The notes under the pieces: model-generated
What the model saw: the letters and a program-made list of their open reading frames with translations, nothing else
What the model was told of the DNA's origin: nothing
Databases searched by the model: none
Position numbers and translations under genes: made by a program
Part shown: piece after piece, positions 37,552-46,082 of the stretch
How the letters are laid out: each line of letters opens with the position of its first letter
Position numbering within the stretch: the first letter of the stretch is position 1
Origin: Haemophilus parahaemolyticus
GTDB taxonomy: Bacteria; Pseudomonadota; Gammaproteobacteria; Enterobacterales; Pasteurellaceae
DNA: 64,000 nt
Assembly (NCBI RefSeq): GCF_002015035.1
Contig: NZ_MUXY01000001.1
Location: 737,939-801,938 of the forward strand
Reading direction: 5' to 3'

Positions 37552-38091
37552 ATGACAGAGACAGATGATTTCGCACTATTCCGTGAAGCGATTAAAGGCA
37601 CAAAAAAAATCAAGCAAGATACTTTTATCCCAAGCCAACCACCACGTAAAAAAATCAACGAACTGCGTGAAGTGCAAGAACAAAAAGATACCGAATTTTT
37701 CTTTTCAGATGAATATGAACCACTTTTGAAAGAAGAAAATGAAAAAGTTCGCTATTTACGTGAAGATGTTGATCCTTATATTTTAAAACAGCTTCGCCGA
37801 GGCGATTTCCAACCAGAACTGTTCTTAGATCTGCACGGTCTAACCAAAGAAAAAGCGAAAAAAGAGTTAGCCGCTTTAATTTTAGCTTGCGAACGTGAAC
37901 ACGTTTATTGTGCGAGCATTATGACAGGGTTTGGTACTCGAACGCTTAAAGATCAAATCCCTCGCTGGTTAGTCCAACATCCGAAAGTATTAGCTTTGCA
38001 TCAAGCACCAAAAGAGTGGGGTGGAGATGCGGCTATTCTGATTTTAGTGGAACAACAAGAGAGTTTGGAACGTCGATTGTTTGAGCGTTAA
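37552..38091 (+). CDS. smrB: Ribosome-rescue endonuclease SmrB (Smr domain)
   Basis: SmrB cleaves mRNA between collided ribosomes. The start at MTETDDFALFREA is preceded by AAGGAG six bases away and gives 179 residues; the upstream extension is non-coding. The C-terminal Smr domain has LDLHGLTKEKAKKEL (about residue 92) and the end LHQAPKEWGGDAAILILVE. The second catalytic motif, HGxGK-like in E. coli SmrB, reads TGFGTRTLK here, so the family His is a Thr. The order prmB-smrB supports the assignment. Confidence 0.88.
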   Translation: MTETDDFALFREAIKGTKKIKQDTFIPSQPPRKKINELREVQEQKDTEFFFSDEYEPLLKEENEKVRYLREDVDPYILKQLRRGDFQPELFLDLHGLTKEKAKKELAALILACEREHVYCASIMTGFGTRTLKDQIPRWLVQHPKVLALHQAPKEWGGDAAILILVEQQESLERRLFER

Positions 38092-38103
38092 GAGTTATTG
38101 TTC

Positions 38104-38793
38104 CTACTTCGCATACCGCTTTTGTCTTTCTGCTAACCACTCTGATGCGGAAAGGGCGATTAAAGAAATTACAATCGCAATCGCACAAAGGCGGGCTGCG
38201 GCGAGTTCTCCATCAGGCGTTTCGATAAAGGTGAAAAGAGCTGCTGGAATCGTTTGAGTTTGATTTGGAATATTAGATACGAAAGTAATAGTTGCCCCAA
38301 ATTCTCCAAGCGAACGGGCAAAACCTAATACTGCTCCTGCAATGACGCCTGAAAATGAGAGTGGAAGATTAAGCGTAAAAAAGACTTTAAGTGGGCTTGC
38401 ACCTAATGTTCTAGCTGCTTGTTCAAGTTTAGGATCAATTGCATCAAAGGCTTGTTTGATAGAACGCACCATCAGCGGAAAAGCCATTACCGCAGAGGAT
38501 AATACCGCACCTCGCCAAGAAAAACTGAAAGAAAAGCCGAACCACTCCCACAAATATTGCCCAATCGCCCCACGTTTTGCCATCACAATAAGCAAGAGAT
38601 AGCCAATCACTACAGGGGGTAAAACAAGCGGTAGATGCACAATACCATTTAGCAATTGCTTGCCCCAGAATTGTTTGCGTGAAAGTATCCAAGCAATAAA
38701 AATGGCAACAGGTAGAGCAAAAAGAATCGCAATCGTGGCGACTTTAAGGCTCAAATAAATAGCATTGAGTTCGGGTTGAGAAAAGAAAAACAT
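38104..38793 (-). CDS. modB: Molybdate ABC transporter permease ModB
   Basis: The 229-residue inner-membrane permease is taken from MFFFSQPELNAIYLSLK, giving exactly the E. coli ModB length; an upstream in-frame start would translate through a hairpin. It has five to six spans and the EAA loop AFDAIDPKLEQAARTLGASPLKVFF. It lies 80 bases after modA. The usual third gene, modC, is not here: the next gene is smrB on the opposite strand, 12 bases beyond the stop. Confidence 0.93.
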   Translation of the reverse strand: MFFFSQPELNAIYLSLKVATIAILFALPVAIFIAWILSRKQFWGKQLLNGIVHLPLVLPPVVIGYLLLIVMAKRGAIGQYLWEWFGFSFSFSWRGAVLSSAVMAFPLMVRSIKQAFDAIDPKLEQAARTLGASPLKVFFTLNLPLSFSGVIAGAVLGFARSLGEFGATITFVSNIPNQTQTIPAALFTFIETPDGELAAARLCAIAIVISLIALSASEWLAERQKRYAK

Positions 38794-38811
38794 AGACAGT
38801 TTCAGTTGTTG

Positions 38812-38867
38812 CCGAGGGTATAAATACCCTCGGTTAGGCATAATTCAACCTTATTGGGGTTGAAAGT
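38812..38867 (-). promoter_or_regulatory. Two hairpins between modA and modB
   Basis: On the minus strand TTTCAACCC pairs with AGGTTGAA around CAATA, and just before the modB start a perfect nine-base stem (CCGAGGGTA/TACCCTCGG, loop TTTA) follows at 38812-38833. Neither is followed by a clean T run. They could lower modB expression relative to modA or protect the modA message. Confidence 0.5.
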
Positions 38868-38873
38868 TACAAA

Positions 38874-39632
38874 TTATTGTACTGGATAAAAGCCAGCTTC
38901 TTTAAATTTCGCTTGAGCTGCAGGTGTTTTTAAGAAATCGAGGAATTTTTTCGCTTCCGCTTTATCACTTACTGTTGCAGCAGGATAAACCACTTCGCCA
39001 TAACTTTCATTTGGGAACGTTGCCACGATTTTCACTTTAGTTGCAGAAACTTTCGCATCAGTTGCATAAACAATCCCTAATGGGGCCTCGTTGCGTTCTA
39101 CATAAGATAACGCATCACGCACATTTTTTGCTCGAACTAACTTGCTTTCTAAGACATCCCAGAGTTTATAATACTCAAGTGCTTTTTTTGCATATTTGCC
39201 CGCAGGCACGTGTGATGGATCGCCTACCGATAAATACCCCCCTGCTAATTCCTTGTTAAAATCGACCGCTTGAATGCTTTTTGCTTCGATTTTACTTTCA
39301 ATCGGTGCAATCAACACAAGGTCGTTTTTCACTAAATTATGCACATTTTGGGTTTTTGCAGGTTGTTTTTCTTTAACGTAATCCATCCATTTTGTATCAG
39401 CTGAAATAAATACATCCGCTGGGGCGTCTTGTTCAATTTGTTTCGCAAGCACAGAAGAAGAGGCAAACGAGAATGTAACTTTATCTTGCGGGTTGGCTTT
39501 TTCAAAATCTTTGTTGATTTCTTGAAGCACGTTGGTCATTGAGGCAGCAGCAAAAACGGTAATATCTTGTGCGAAGCTAGAGGCTGAGAAAAGAGAGAGT
39601 GCACTTACAAAGCAGAGTTTTTTGAATTTCAT
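38874..39632 (-). CDS. modA: Molybdate-binding periplasmic protein ModA
   Basis: The 252-residue solute-binding protein starts at MKFKKLCFVSALSL, preceded by AAAAGGAACC. The signal peptide ends near SFA|QDITVFAAASM. Family blocks include VFAAASMTNVLQEI, SFASSSVLAKQIE, DVFISADTKWMDYV and the C-terminal FLKTPAAQAKFKEAGFYPV. It binds molybdate or tungstate for ModBC. It is the first gene of modAB. Confidence 0.95.
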   Translation of the reverse strand: MKFKKLCFVSALSLFSASSFAQDITVFAAASMTNVLQEINKDFEKANPQDKVTFSFASSSVLAKQIEQDAPADVFISADTKWMDYVKEKQPAKTQNVHNLVKNDLVLIAPIESKIEAKSIQAVDFNKELAGGYLSVGDPSHVPAGKYAKKALEYYKLWDVLESKLVRAKNVRDALSYVERNEAPLGIVYATDAKVSATKVKIVATFPNESYGEVVYPAATVSDKAEAKKFLDFLKTPAAQAKFKEAGFYPVQ

Positions 39633-39653
39633 TTTGGGTTCCTTTTGAGATGA

Positions 39654-39707
39654 GCACGAGAGCAACAAGCGGTAGAATTTTTCCTAATTTTAGCAAAACT
39701 CTCGTGC
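39654..39707. repeat. Inverted repeat between yadH and modA
   Basis: GCACGAGAG at 39654-39662 and CTCTCGTGC at 39699-39707 are perfect nine-base inverted repeats that flank an ACAAGCGGT uptake core. It may be a weak terminator for the yadGH operon, but the 36-base loop and absent T run leave this open. Confidence 0.4.
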
Positions 39708-39725
39708 AATCCGTGGCAAAGAAAA

Positions 39726-40487
39726 TTAGGAACGTAATCCTACACCTTTCTCAATCAGTGAAAAGGCAAACCAGTATAACATAATACATAACGATCCCAA
39801 TACCAAAAATGTGTAAAAAATGGGCATATCACTGATACCTAAAAATCCATAACGGAAACCATTGATCATATATACAATGGGGTTGAACTTGGACACTGCT
39901 TGCCAGAAATCAGGCAGTAATGAGATCGAATAAAACACACCACCCAAGTATGTAAGTGGTGTTAAAACGAAAGTGGGGATTAAACCTACATCGTCAAATG
40001 TTTTCGCATACACCGCATTGATTAGCCCACCTAGTGCGAAACTAATCGTTGTCAGTAAAAGCGTTGAAAAAATCATCAACCAAGAGTGGATATCAAAGGT
40101 GATAAACAACAAAGCAACCAGCATTACTAAAATACCAGCCAGCCCACCGCGAACAACACTGCCTACGACATAACCCCAAATAATGTTATGCGTTGAAAGA
40201 GGGGAAATGAGCATCTCTTCATAAGTTTTGGTAAATTTGCTCAAGAAAAATGATGAGGCGGAATTGACATAAGAGGCTGTGATTGCGCTCATCATCACAA
40301 GTCCAGGAGCAATAAACTGCATATAGCTTACCCCGTGCATATCACCAATACGTCCACCAATTAATTGCCCGAAAATCAAGAAATAGAGCGTGGTAGTAAT
40401 AACCGGTGGCACGAGTGTCTGTCTCCAAATGCGAATAACGCGTTTGCTCTCTTTAGTTGCGAGCGTAAAAAATCCAGTTAAATTCAT
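39726..40487 (-). CDS. yadH: ABC-2 type transporter permease (YadH family)
   Basis: The 253-residue membrane protein has six spans and the ABC-2 signature region (about 140-245, LTPLTYLGGVFYSISLLP). It pairs with the ATPase one base upstream to form an exporter of unknown substrate. E. coli YadGH is the closest named pair, and its substrate is also not established. Confidence 0.87.
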   Translation of the reverse strand: MNLTGFFTLATKESKRVIRIWRQTLVPPVITTTLYFLIFGQLIGGRIGDMHGVSYMQFIAPGLVMMSAITASYVNSASSFFLSKFTKTYEEMLISPLSTHNIIWGYVVGSVVRGGLAGILVMLVALLFITFDIHSWLMIFSTLLLTTISFALGGLINAVYAKTFDDVGLIPTFVLTPLTYLGGVFYSISLLPDFWQAVSKFNPIVYMINGFRYGFLGISDMPIFYTFLVLGSLCIMLYWFAFSLIEKGVGLRS

Positions 40488-40488
40488 A

Positions 40489-41397
40489 TTAATTAGCCAT
40501 TTTGAGGAAAAGTTCTTCCAAGCGGTTCGATTTATTTCGCATACTTAACACTTCCACATTTTGTGCAGTCAATTGCGTAAATAAGTTAGTTAAGCCTTGA
40601 GCACGCTGTACTTCCACTTCTAGCGTGTTTTCATCCAATAATTTATGCGGATAATGCTCAATCACAAGCGGCCTATTTTGAGGCATATTTTGCAAATCCA
40701 GCACGAAAATTTCGGTCTCCAATTTTGCCAGCAAAGACTTCATTGATGTATTTTCAATCAATTTTCCGTGCTGAATAATGCCTATATTTCGGCAGAGGTT
40801 TTCCGCTTCTTCAAGATAGTGCGTGGTAAGAATAATAGTGGTGCCTTGTTGATTGAGTTCCCGTAAAAAATCCCACAGCGAACGGCGAAGTTCAATATCT
40901 ACGCCCGCAGTAGGTTCATCTAAAATCAGCAATTTTGGGTTATGCATTAAAGCCCGAGCAATCATTACCCGACGTTTCATCCCACCCGACAATTCGCGAG
41001 TTAAATGCGTACGTTTTTCCCATAAATCCAATTTTTTCAGCCATATTTCTGCACGTGCTTTGGCTTCTTTTAATGGAATGCCATAAAATCCCGCTTGCTG
41101 CGTGAGCACATCCACCACTTTCTCAAATTGATTGAAGTTGAACTCTTGCGGCACTAAGCCGATTTGCTGTTTGAGCTGTGTTTTTTGGGTATCTAAATCA
41201 TAGCCGAAGACTTTTACCGAACCACTGGTTTTATTCACGAGTGAACTAATAATGCCAATGGTCGTTGATTTACCCGCCCCGTTATGCCCAAGCAAGGCAT
41301 AAAAATCGCCCTGCTCGACGGTAAGATCAATGCCCTTTACCGCTTGAACGCCCGTAGCATAGGTTTTGATAAGATTTTTGATTTCTAATGCATGCAT
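40489..41397 (-). CDS. yadG: ABC transporter ATP-binding protein (YadG family)
   Basis: The 302-residue ATPase has Walker A GHNGAGKST (about residue 38), a Q-loop, the signature ELSGGMKRRV (about residue 136), Walker B LLILDEPTAGVD and the switch His LTTHYLEEAE. A C-terminal regulatory extension (about 220-302) is typical of ABC-2 systems. It stops one base before the permease start, so the two are co-translated. Confidence 0.88.
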   Translation of the reverse strand: MHALEIKNLIKTYATGVQAVKGIDLTVEQGDFYALLGHNGAGKSTTIGIISSLVNKTSGSVKVFGYDLDTQKTQLKQQIGLVPQEFNFNQFEKVVDVLTQQAGFYGIPLKEAKARAEIWLKKLDLWEKRTHLTRELSGGMKRRVMIARALMHNPKLLILDEPTAGVDIELRRSLWDFLRELNQQGTTIILTTHYLEEAENLCRNIGIIQHGKLIENTSMKSLLAKLETEIFVLDLQNMPQNRPLVIEHYPHKLLDENTLEVEVQRAQGLTNLFTQLTAQNVEVLSMRNKSNRLEELFLKMAN

Positions 41398-41513
41398 AGT
41401 TTTTTATATGTATATATCTAGGGCTACACACCCTAGGTTAATGATAAAAATGTACCTTATAGGACACAAATCCCTCAATAGCACAAACGTACTTTATGCG
41501 TAGAACGGAAGCC

Positions 41514-43586
41514 CTAGGCTTTCGCTACCGCCCTAATCGTTGATTCATCCAGCTCGGCATCAAACGCTTCACGTAATAATTTCAACTTAGCATCATTCAG
41601 CAAGGCATTTCTTGCTTCTTGGGTTAATCCCTCAAAAATAGCACGGCGAATTTCAAGCGGAGTTTTGCGTTCGGGATTATCGGCAATAGTGAGTTGATAA
41701 GTAAGCTCTTTTCCCGATAACGCATCAGCTAAACTTTGGCGTGCTTCTGGACTATCTAAATGTGCCATATTCGGTTTTAGCACTAAATGAAGCTCATGAT
41801 CTTGCTTTTCTGCCAAGTAGCTATTTAATGCAATCTGGCGAGTCAATCCGCCTAATTTAAGCTCATTAACCAATGCTGCCCATTCATCTTGTTGGCAAGC
41901 TAACTCAATGGTTTTCGCTACTAATTCGGGGGTGCGTTCTTGTAAAATAGCTTGCTTAATATCGGAGGGTTTTGCTGTTTCTTCTTGATTTTCTAATTCG
42001 GGGTTGAGCCAAGTCCAGCGATACTCTTCGTCATTGGTAACGACCGTTTGCTTCGATTGTTTTTCGTGCTCAAGTTCGGCTTTTTCGGTTTCCGCCAAAT
42101 ACATAAACCGCTCTTGCAAATTCATTTTTTTGGCAGGAGCATGGTTTGGCATTGAAGGCATTACGGCATTATTCGGCTTTTTTTTTTCGGTTTGTGCTAG
42201 CTGATCTTGTGTCTGTTGTAGCTGTTTTCTCGCTTGCATTGCCGCTAATGCAGGTGACATCGTAGGCACAGAGACAGGAGGCGTTTGAACTTGAGGAGCT
42301 ACAGCTGGAGTGTAAACGGTTGGGTTTTCTTGCGGTTTTGCAAATTGTGGTGAATTTTCTACCGCCTGTGCTGTTGACTGAGCCACTTTTTCACTTGGTA
42401 CTAAGCGTGCTTTAAGCTGAGCGATATTTTGCTCAGACGATGTCGAAGGTCGGCTTGCAGGGGGTATGTTAACTGTTTGGGTTTGCACCTGCACACAGTT
42501 AATCTCTTCCACTCGTTTTGGGTGGAAGGCTAATGCACGCAAGAAAGTCATTTCCACGCCTGCACGAGGTTCTGGTGAGAATGGTAACTCTTTTTTGCCC
42601 ATCAACATCATTTGATAGAAAAACTGCACATCTTCAGGTGCAATCTGTTTTGCTAACAAGTGCAATGGTGTTTCGTCAGTTTCAGGCGATTTAACCAATT
42701 GCAATAGAGCGATTTTATGCAAGGTCTCTGCTACATCACTTAATAATTGCGACCAATCGACGCCTTTTTCCGCTACTTGTTGAATGATAGAAAGTATTTT
42801 TTCACCGTTGGCTTGTGAAAGTGCCATCACCAATTCAAGCGGTTGATGATCGTCAATCAAACCAAGCATTTGGCTGACTGCTTCAAGCGTAATATTGGCA
42901 TTGCTGACTGCAATCGCTTGGTCTGTCAAACTTAAAGAATCACGAATACTGCCTTGAGCAGCTTTGGCTAATTTCTCAACGGCAGGCAGTTCGTAAGGGA
43001 TGTTTTCTTGTTTTAAAATAAACTCAAGATGATCAGCGATTTGATGCTGATCTAATGCACGCAAATGGAATTGCATACAACGTGATAAGATCGTAATCGG
43101 CAATTTTTGCGGATCTGTCGTCGCTAACAAGAATTTGACATATTCAGGCGGTTCTTCCAACGTTTTCAATAATGCGTTGAAACTATGACGAGAAAGCATA
43201 TGCACTTCGTCAATCAAATAAACTTTAAACCGCCCAACGGTTGGCTTATATTGCACGTTATCAAGTAGTTCGCGGGTGTCTTCCACTTTGGTGCGAGAGG
43301 CTGCATCGATCTCAATTAAGTCAATAAAACGCCCTTCTTCAATCGCTTTACAGTTCGCACACTCGCCACAAGGTGTTGCACTAATGCCCGTTTCACAGTT
43401 TAATCCTTTCGCAAAAAGACGCGCAATTGAGGTTTTACCCACCCCGCGCGTGCCAGAGAAAAGATAAGCGTGGTGCAGGCGATTTTCACGTAATCCATTT
43501 TCTAATGCGGATAAAACGTGTTGTTGCCCCACCACTTCGGAAAAACGTTGCGGACGCCATTTACGTGCTAAAACTTGATAACTCAT
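41514..43586 (-). CDS. dnaX: DNA polymerase III subunits gamma and tau
   Basis: Tau (690 residues) is the clamp-loader ATPase that also joins polymerase core and helicase. Walker A GTRGVGKT is at residues 45-52, zinc cysteines are at 64, 73, 76 and 79, and the DEVH box is near 126. A proline/glutamine-rich linker runs from about 380 to 470 before the tau-specific domains. Codons 468-470 lie in a run of ten A then G (A AAA AAG in frame). A -1 slip there reads two more codons and then TAA, giving a 472-residue gamma form, as in E. coli. apt lies 17 bases upstream. Confidence 0.96.
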   Translation of the reverse strand: MSYQVLARKWRPQRFSEVVGQQHVLSALENGLRENRLHHAYLFSGTRGVGKTSIARLFAKGLNCETGISATPCGECANCKAIEEGRFIDLIEIDAASRTKVEDTRELLDNVQYKPTVGRFKVYLIDEVHMLSRHSFNALLKTLEEPPEYVKFLLATTDPQKLPITILSRCMQFHLRALDQHQIADHLEFILKQENIPYELPAVEKLAKAAQGSIRDSLSLTDQAIAVSNANITLEAVSQMLGLIDDHQPLELVMALSQANGEKILSIIQQVAEKGVDWSQLLSDVAETLHKIALLQLVKSPETDETPLHLLAKQIAPEDVQFFYQMMLMGKKELPFSPEPRAGVEMTFLRALAFHPKRVEEINCVQVQTQTVNIPPASRPSTSSEQNIAQLKARLVPSEKVAQSTAQAVENSPQFAKPQENPTVYTPAVAPQVQTPPVSVPTMSPALAAMQARKQLQQTQDQLAQTEKKKPNNAVMPSMPNHAPAKKMNLQERFMYLAETEKAELEHEKQSKQTVVTNDEEYRWTWLNPELENQEETAKPSDIKQAILQERTPELVAKTIELACQQDEWAALVNELKLGGLTRQIALNSYLAEKQDHELHLVLKPNMAHLDSPEARQSLADALSGKELTYQLTIADNPERKTPLEIRRAIFEGLTQEARNALLNDAKLKLLREAFDAELDESTIRAVAKA
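42169..42187 (-). promoter_or_regulatory. dnaX -1 frameshift site (A10-G slippery run)
   Basis: The minus strand holds ten A followed by GCC GAA TAA in the -1 frame. The heptamer A AAA AAG is in the right phase, at codons 469-470 of tau. Slipping back one base ends translation at 42169, giving a gamma subunit of 472 residues. I see no strong hairpin just downstream, and transcriptional slippage on A10 is an alternative route. Confidence 0.75.
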
Positions 43587-43603
43587 TGATAATAATGACT
43601 CGA

Positions 43604-44143
43604 TTAGTGCCCTTCGAAATTCACTAAAGTGAATGATTTAATGCCTTCTTGCTCAAGTCGTTCACGACCGCCCAATTCTGGTAAGCAGATCACAAAAGCG
43701 GCGTGTTCGACTTTACCGCCTAATTTGCGGATAAGTTTTGCGGTTGCATCAATTGTACCGCCTGTTGCTAATAAATCGTCAATCACCAAAACATTGTCGT
43801 TTGCATTCACAGAATCAGTGTGGATTTCAAGTGTATCTTCGCCATATTCTAATTGGTAAGATTGCGAAATCACTTCACGTGGTAATTTTTTAGGCTTTCG
43901 AACTAAAACGAAAGGCACGCCTAAAGCTAAAGCCACAGGAGCACCAAAGATAAAACCACGTGATTCTGTACCAACAATTTTGGTAATCCCTTTATCTTTA
44001 AATTCATCTACAATCGCATCAATACTTGCTTTGAAGGCTTCTGGTACTTCAAGTAACGAAGTAATATCGCGGAAAATAATGCCTGCTTTTGGATAATCAG
44101 GAATAGATTTGATAGAAGATTTGATTAAATCTAATTGGCTCAT
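43604..44143 (-). CDS. apt: Adenine phosphoribosyltransferase
   Basis: Apt makes AMP from adenine and PRPP in purine salvage. The start at [13 protein letters not shown] gives 179 residues, the family length, and is preceded by AAAGGTC. The PRPP-binding loop [21 protein letters not shown] lies near residue 120, and the adenine loop FRDITSLLE near residue 33. Its stop is 17 bases from the dnaX start, a pairing conserved in gammaproteobacteria. Confidence 0.96.
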   Translation of the reverse strand: MSQLDLIKSSIKSIPDYPKAGIIFRDITSLLEVPEAFKASIDAIVDEFKDKGITKIVGTESRGFIFGAPVALALGVPFVLVRKPKKLPREVISQSYQLEYGEDTLEIHTDSVNANDNVLVIDDLLATGGTIDATAKLIRKLGGKVEHAAFVICLPELGGRERLEQEGIKSFTLVNFEGH

Positions 44144-44236
44144 TTTTTGACCTTTTATAAATAACAAAATAACCTGAAGAATTTAGACAAAAATAGATGA
44201 AATTACAAGGAAAATTGCAATAAAGAAGCAAAAAAT

Positions 44237-44278
44237 AACCGCTTGTAAAAATTATTCATTATAAGCGGTTGTTTTTTC
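44237..44278 (-). terminator. Paired uptake-core terminator of tusE
   Basis: AACCGCTT and AAGCGGTT form an 8-bp stem with an AT-rich loop, and on the minus strand the hairpin is followed by ATTTTTTGC. It lies between tusE and apt. Confidence 0.6.
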
Positions 44279-44299
44279 AACATAATTTGCAAATTACTG

Positions 44300-44635
44300 T
44301 TACAAACACTTCGCTGGTTTTGGCAAGCCTGCAAACTTTGTTGCTTGCTTAGCAGGCCCGTCGGGAAATAAACGTTGTAAATAACGACTACTCCCCTTCT
44401 CTTCGCCAAATTTTTGCGACATTGCTTTAACTAGCATTCTAATTGCTGGAGAGGTTTTATATTCTTGATAAAACTCTCGCACCAGCTGAATAATTTCCCA
44501 ATGCTCAGGCGTGAGCGTAATACCATCACGCTCCGCCATCAATGTTGCAAATGTTTCTGACCAATCATCAAGGTTTAACAAATAACCATCGTTATCTACT
44601 TGATAAAATGTGCCATTCAGCTCAATTTGTGCCAT
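44300..44635 (-). CDS. tusE: Sulfurtransferase TusE (DsrC-like)
   Basis: TusE accepts sulfur from TusD and passes it to MnmA for 2-thiouridine in tRNA. The 111-residue protein has the DsrC fold ([18 protein letters not shown] start, [16 protein letters not shown]) and the essential penultimate cysteine in the C-terminal PAKCL. The start codon overlaps the yccA stop (TAATG), so the two genes are coupled. tusBCD is not in the window. Confidence 0.93.
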   Translation of the reverse strand: MAQIELNGTFYQVDNDGYLLNLDDWSETFATLMAERDGITLTPEHWEIIQLVREFYQEYKTSPAIRMLVKAMSQKFGEEKGSSRYLQRLFPDGPAKQATKFAGLPKPAKCL

Positions 44636-45300
44636 TAGTCATCGTTTCCTAACACGCCAAAAATTTGTAAGAAACTCACAAAAAGGTTGTAAAGTGAAAC
44701 GTAAAGATCAACGGTTGCACGAATATAGTTGGTTTCACCACCTTGAATGATGTTGCTAGTTGTCAGCAAAATCGCACCGCTTGAGAAAATCACAAATAAA
44801 CCGCTTAATGCAAGGCTTAATGCGGGCATTGCTAAGAAAATATTTGCGATAACGCCCACTAAAACGACCACGAAAAGTGCCATCATCATCCCGTTTAAGA
44901 ATGACATATCTTTTTTGGTGGCTAATACATAAGCTGAACAAGCAAAAAACACTAATGCTGTAGCACCTAATGCTAATACAACTGCATCGCCTAAGCCTGC
45001 ACCAACATAGCGGTTAAGAATTGGGCCTAAGGTATAGCCTAAAAAGCCAGTTAAGGCGAATACGCTCACTAGACCTGTGGCACTATTTGCCGTTGCATTA
45101 GTTAAAAAAAGTAAGCCGTAAAAGCCTACTAATAACCCCCACCAAGGTAATGCGGGTGCGTTTGTGCTCATTGCAATAAAGGCAACAAGAGAAGAAAAGA
45201 CTAGTGTCATTCCTAATAATAAGTAGGTATTACGTAGCACTTTGTGTGTGCTAATCAACGATTGGCTACCCGCGTAGCCCTGTTCTAAACGGTTTTCCAT
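44635..45300 (-). CDS. yccA: Bax inhibitor-1 family membrane protein (YccA)
   Basis: The 221-residue protein has seven hydrophobic spans and the UPF0005/BI-1 features, including the conserved C-terminal [22 protein letters not shown]. coli YccA modulates the FtsH protease. The order yccA-tusE is the E. coli order. It is preceded by AAGGAG. Confidence 0.92.
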   Translation of the reverse strand: MENRLEQGYAGSQSLISTHKVLRNTYLLLGMTLVFSSLVAFIAMSTNAPALPWWGLLVGFYGLLFLTNATANSATGLVSVFALTGFLGYTLGPILNRYVGAGLGDAVVLALGATALVFFACSAYVLATKKDMSFLNGMMMALFVVVLVGVIANIFLAMPALSLALSGLFVIFSSGAILLTTSNIIQGGETNYIRATVDLYVSLYNLFVSFLQIFGVLGNDD

Positions 45301-45466
45301 AAGTTCTCCTTTAACTTGTTTGAAAAACGAAATATTTTCTCTTATCTATGGGCAAAGAACCATAAATTAAATGCAAATTATCTATAAATTATACGAAAGT
45401 CAATCGAAATCTACAGTGAAAATATGATACACTTTCGCTAATAAATTTTCCCAACCTGCAAACATA

Positions 45467-46015
45467 ATGAAATTAAACTTTCCAACCTATCTAACCCTTT
45501 TCCGTTTGGCTTTAATTCCACTTTTTGTAGTTGTTTTTTATTTGCCAATCACATATTCCCCCGAAATCACAACATTCATCTTTTTTATTGCATCCATTAC
45601 CGACTGGTTCGATGGCTATTTGGCAAGAAAATGGAACCAAACCACTCCACTTGGTGCATTTTTAGACCCCGTTGCAGATAAAGTTTTAGTCGCAGTTGCC
45701 TTTGTTTGCGTGGTGGAATATTACCACACTTGGTGGATTACCATCCCTGTTTGCATTATGATTGCCCGTGAAATTATTATTTCTGCTTTGCGTGAATGGA
45801 TGGCTGAACTGGGTAAACGCACTAGCGTTGCTGTTTCTATTTGGGGAAAAATTAAAACCACTGCACAGATGCTTGCTTTAGGTGGAATGCTCTGGCGACA
45901 AAGCGATTTAATGGAAACGCTTGCGTTTATTCTACTTTATATTGCATCTGCATTAACAATTTGGTCGATGTTGCAATATCTGAAAGCGTCTAAGGGAAGT
46001 TTGTTGAAATCATAA
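45467..46015 (+). CDS. pgsA: CDP-diacylglycerol-glycerol-3-phosphate 3-phosphatidyltransferase
   Basis: PgsA makes phosphatidylglycerophosphate in the inner membrane. The 182-residue protein has four spans and the CDP-alcohol phosphotransferase motif D-G-x2-A-R-x8-G-x3-D-x3-D in [13 protein letters not shown]...[11 protein letters not shown] (about residues 45-73). A convergent terminator separates it from hsdR. Confidence 0.95.
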   Translation: MKLNFPTYLTLFRLALIPLFVVVFYLPITYSPEITTFIFFIASITDWFDGYLARKWNQTTPLGAFLDPVADKVLVAVAFVCVVEYYHTWWITIPVCIMIAREIIISALREWMAELGKRTSVAVSIWGKIKTTAQMLALGGMLWRQSDLMETLAFILLYIASALTIWSMLQYLKASKGSLLKS

Positions 46016-46039
46016 TTTTTTATTCTTTGAGAACAGAAA

Positions 46040-46080
46040 AAAATGACTATCTTCTACTGATTCAGATAGTCATTATTCTT
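46040..46080. terminator. Bidirectional terminator between pgsA and hsdR
   Basis: AATGACTATCT and AGATAGTCATT form an 11-bp stem around TCTACTGATTC, with A-rich sequence on the left and T-rich on the right. It ends both convergent genes. Confidence 0.8.
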
Positions 46081-46082
46081 AC

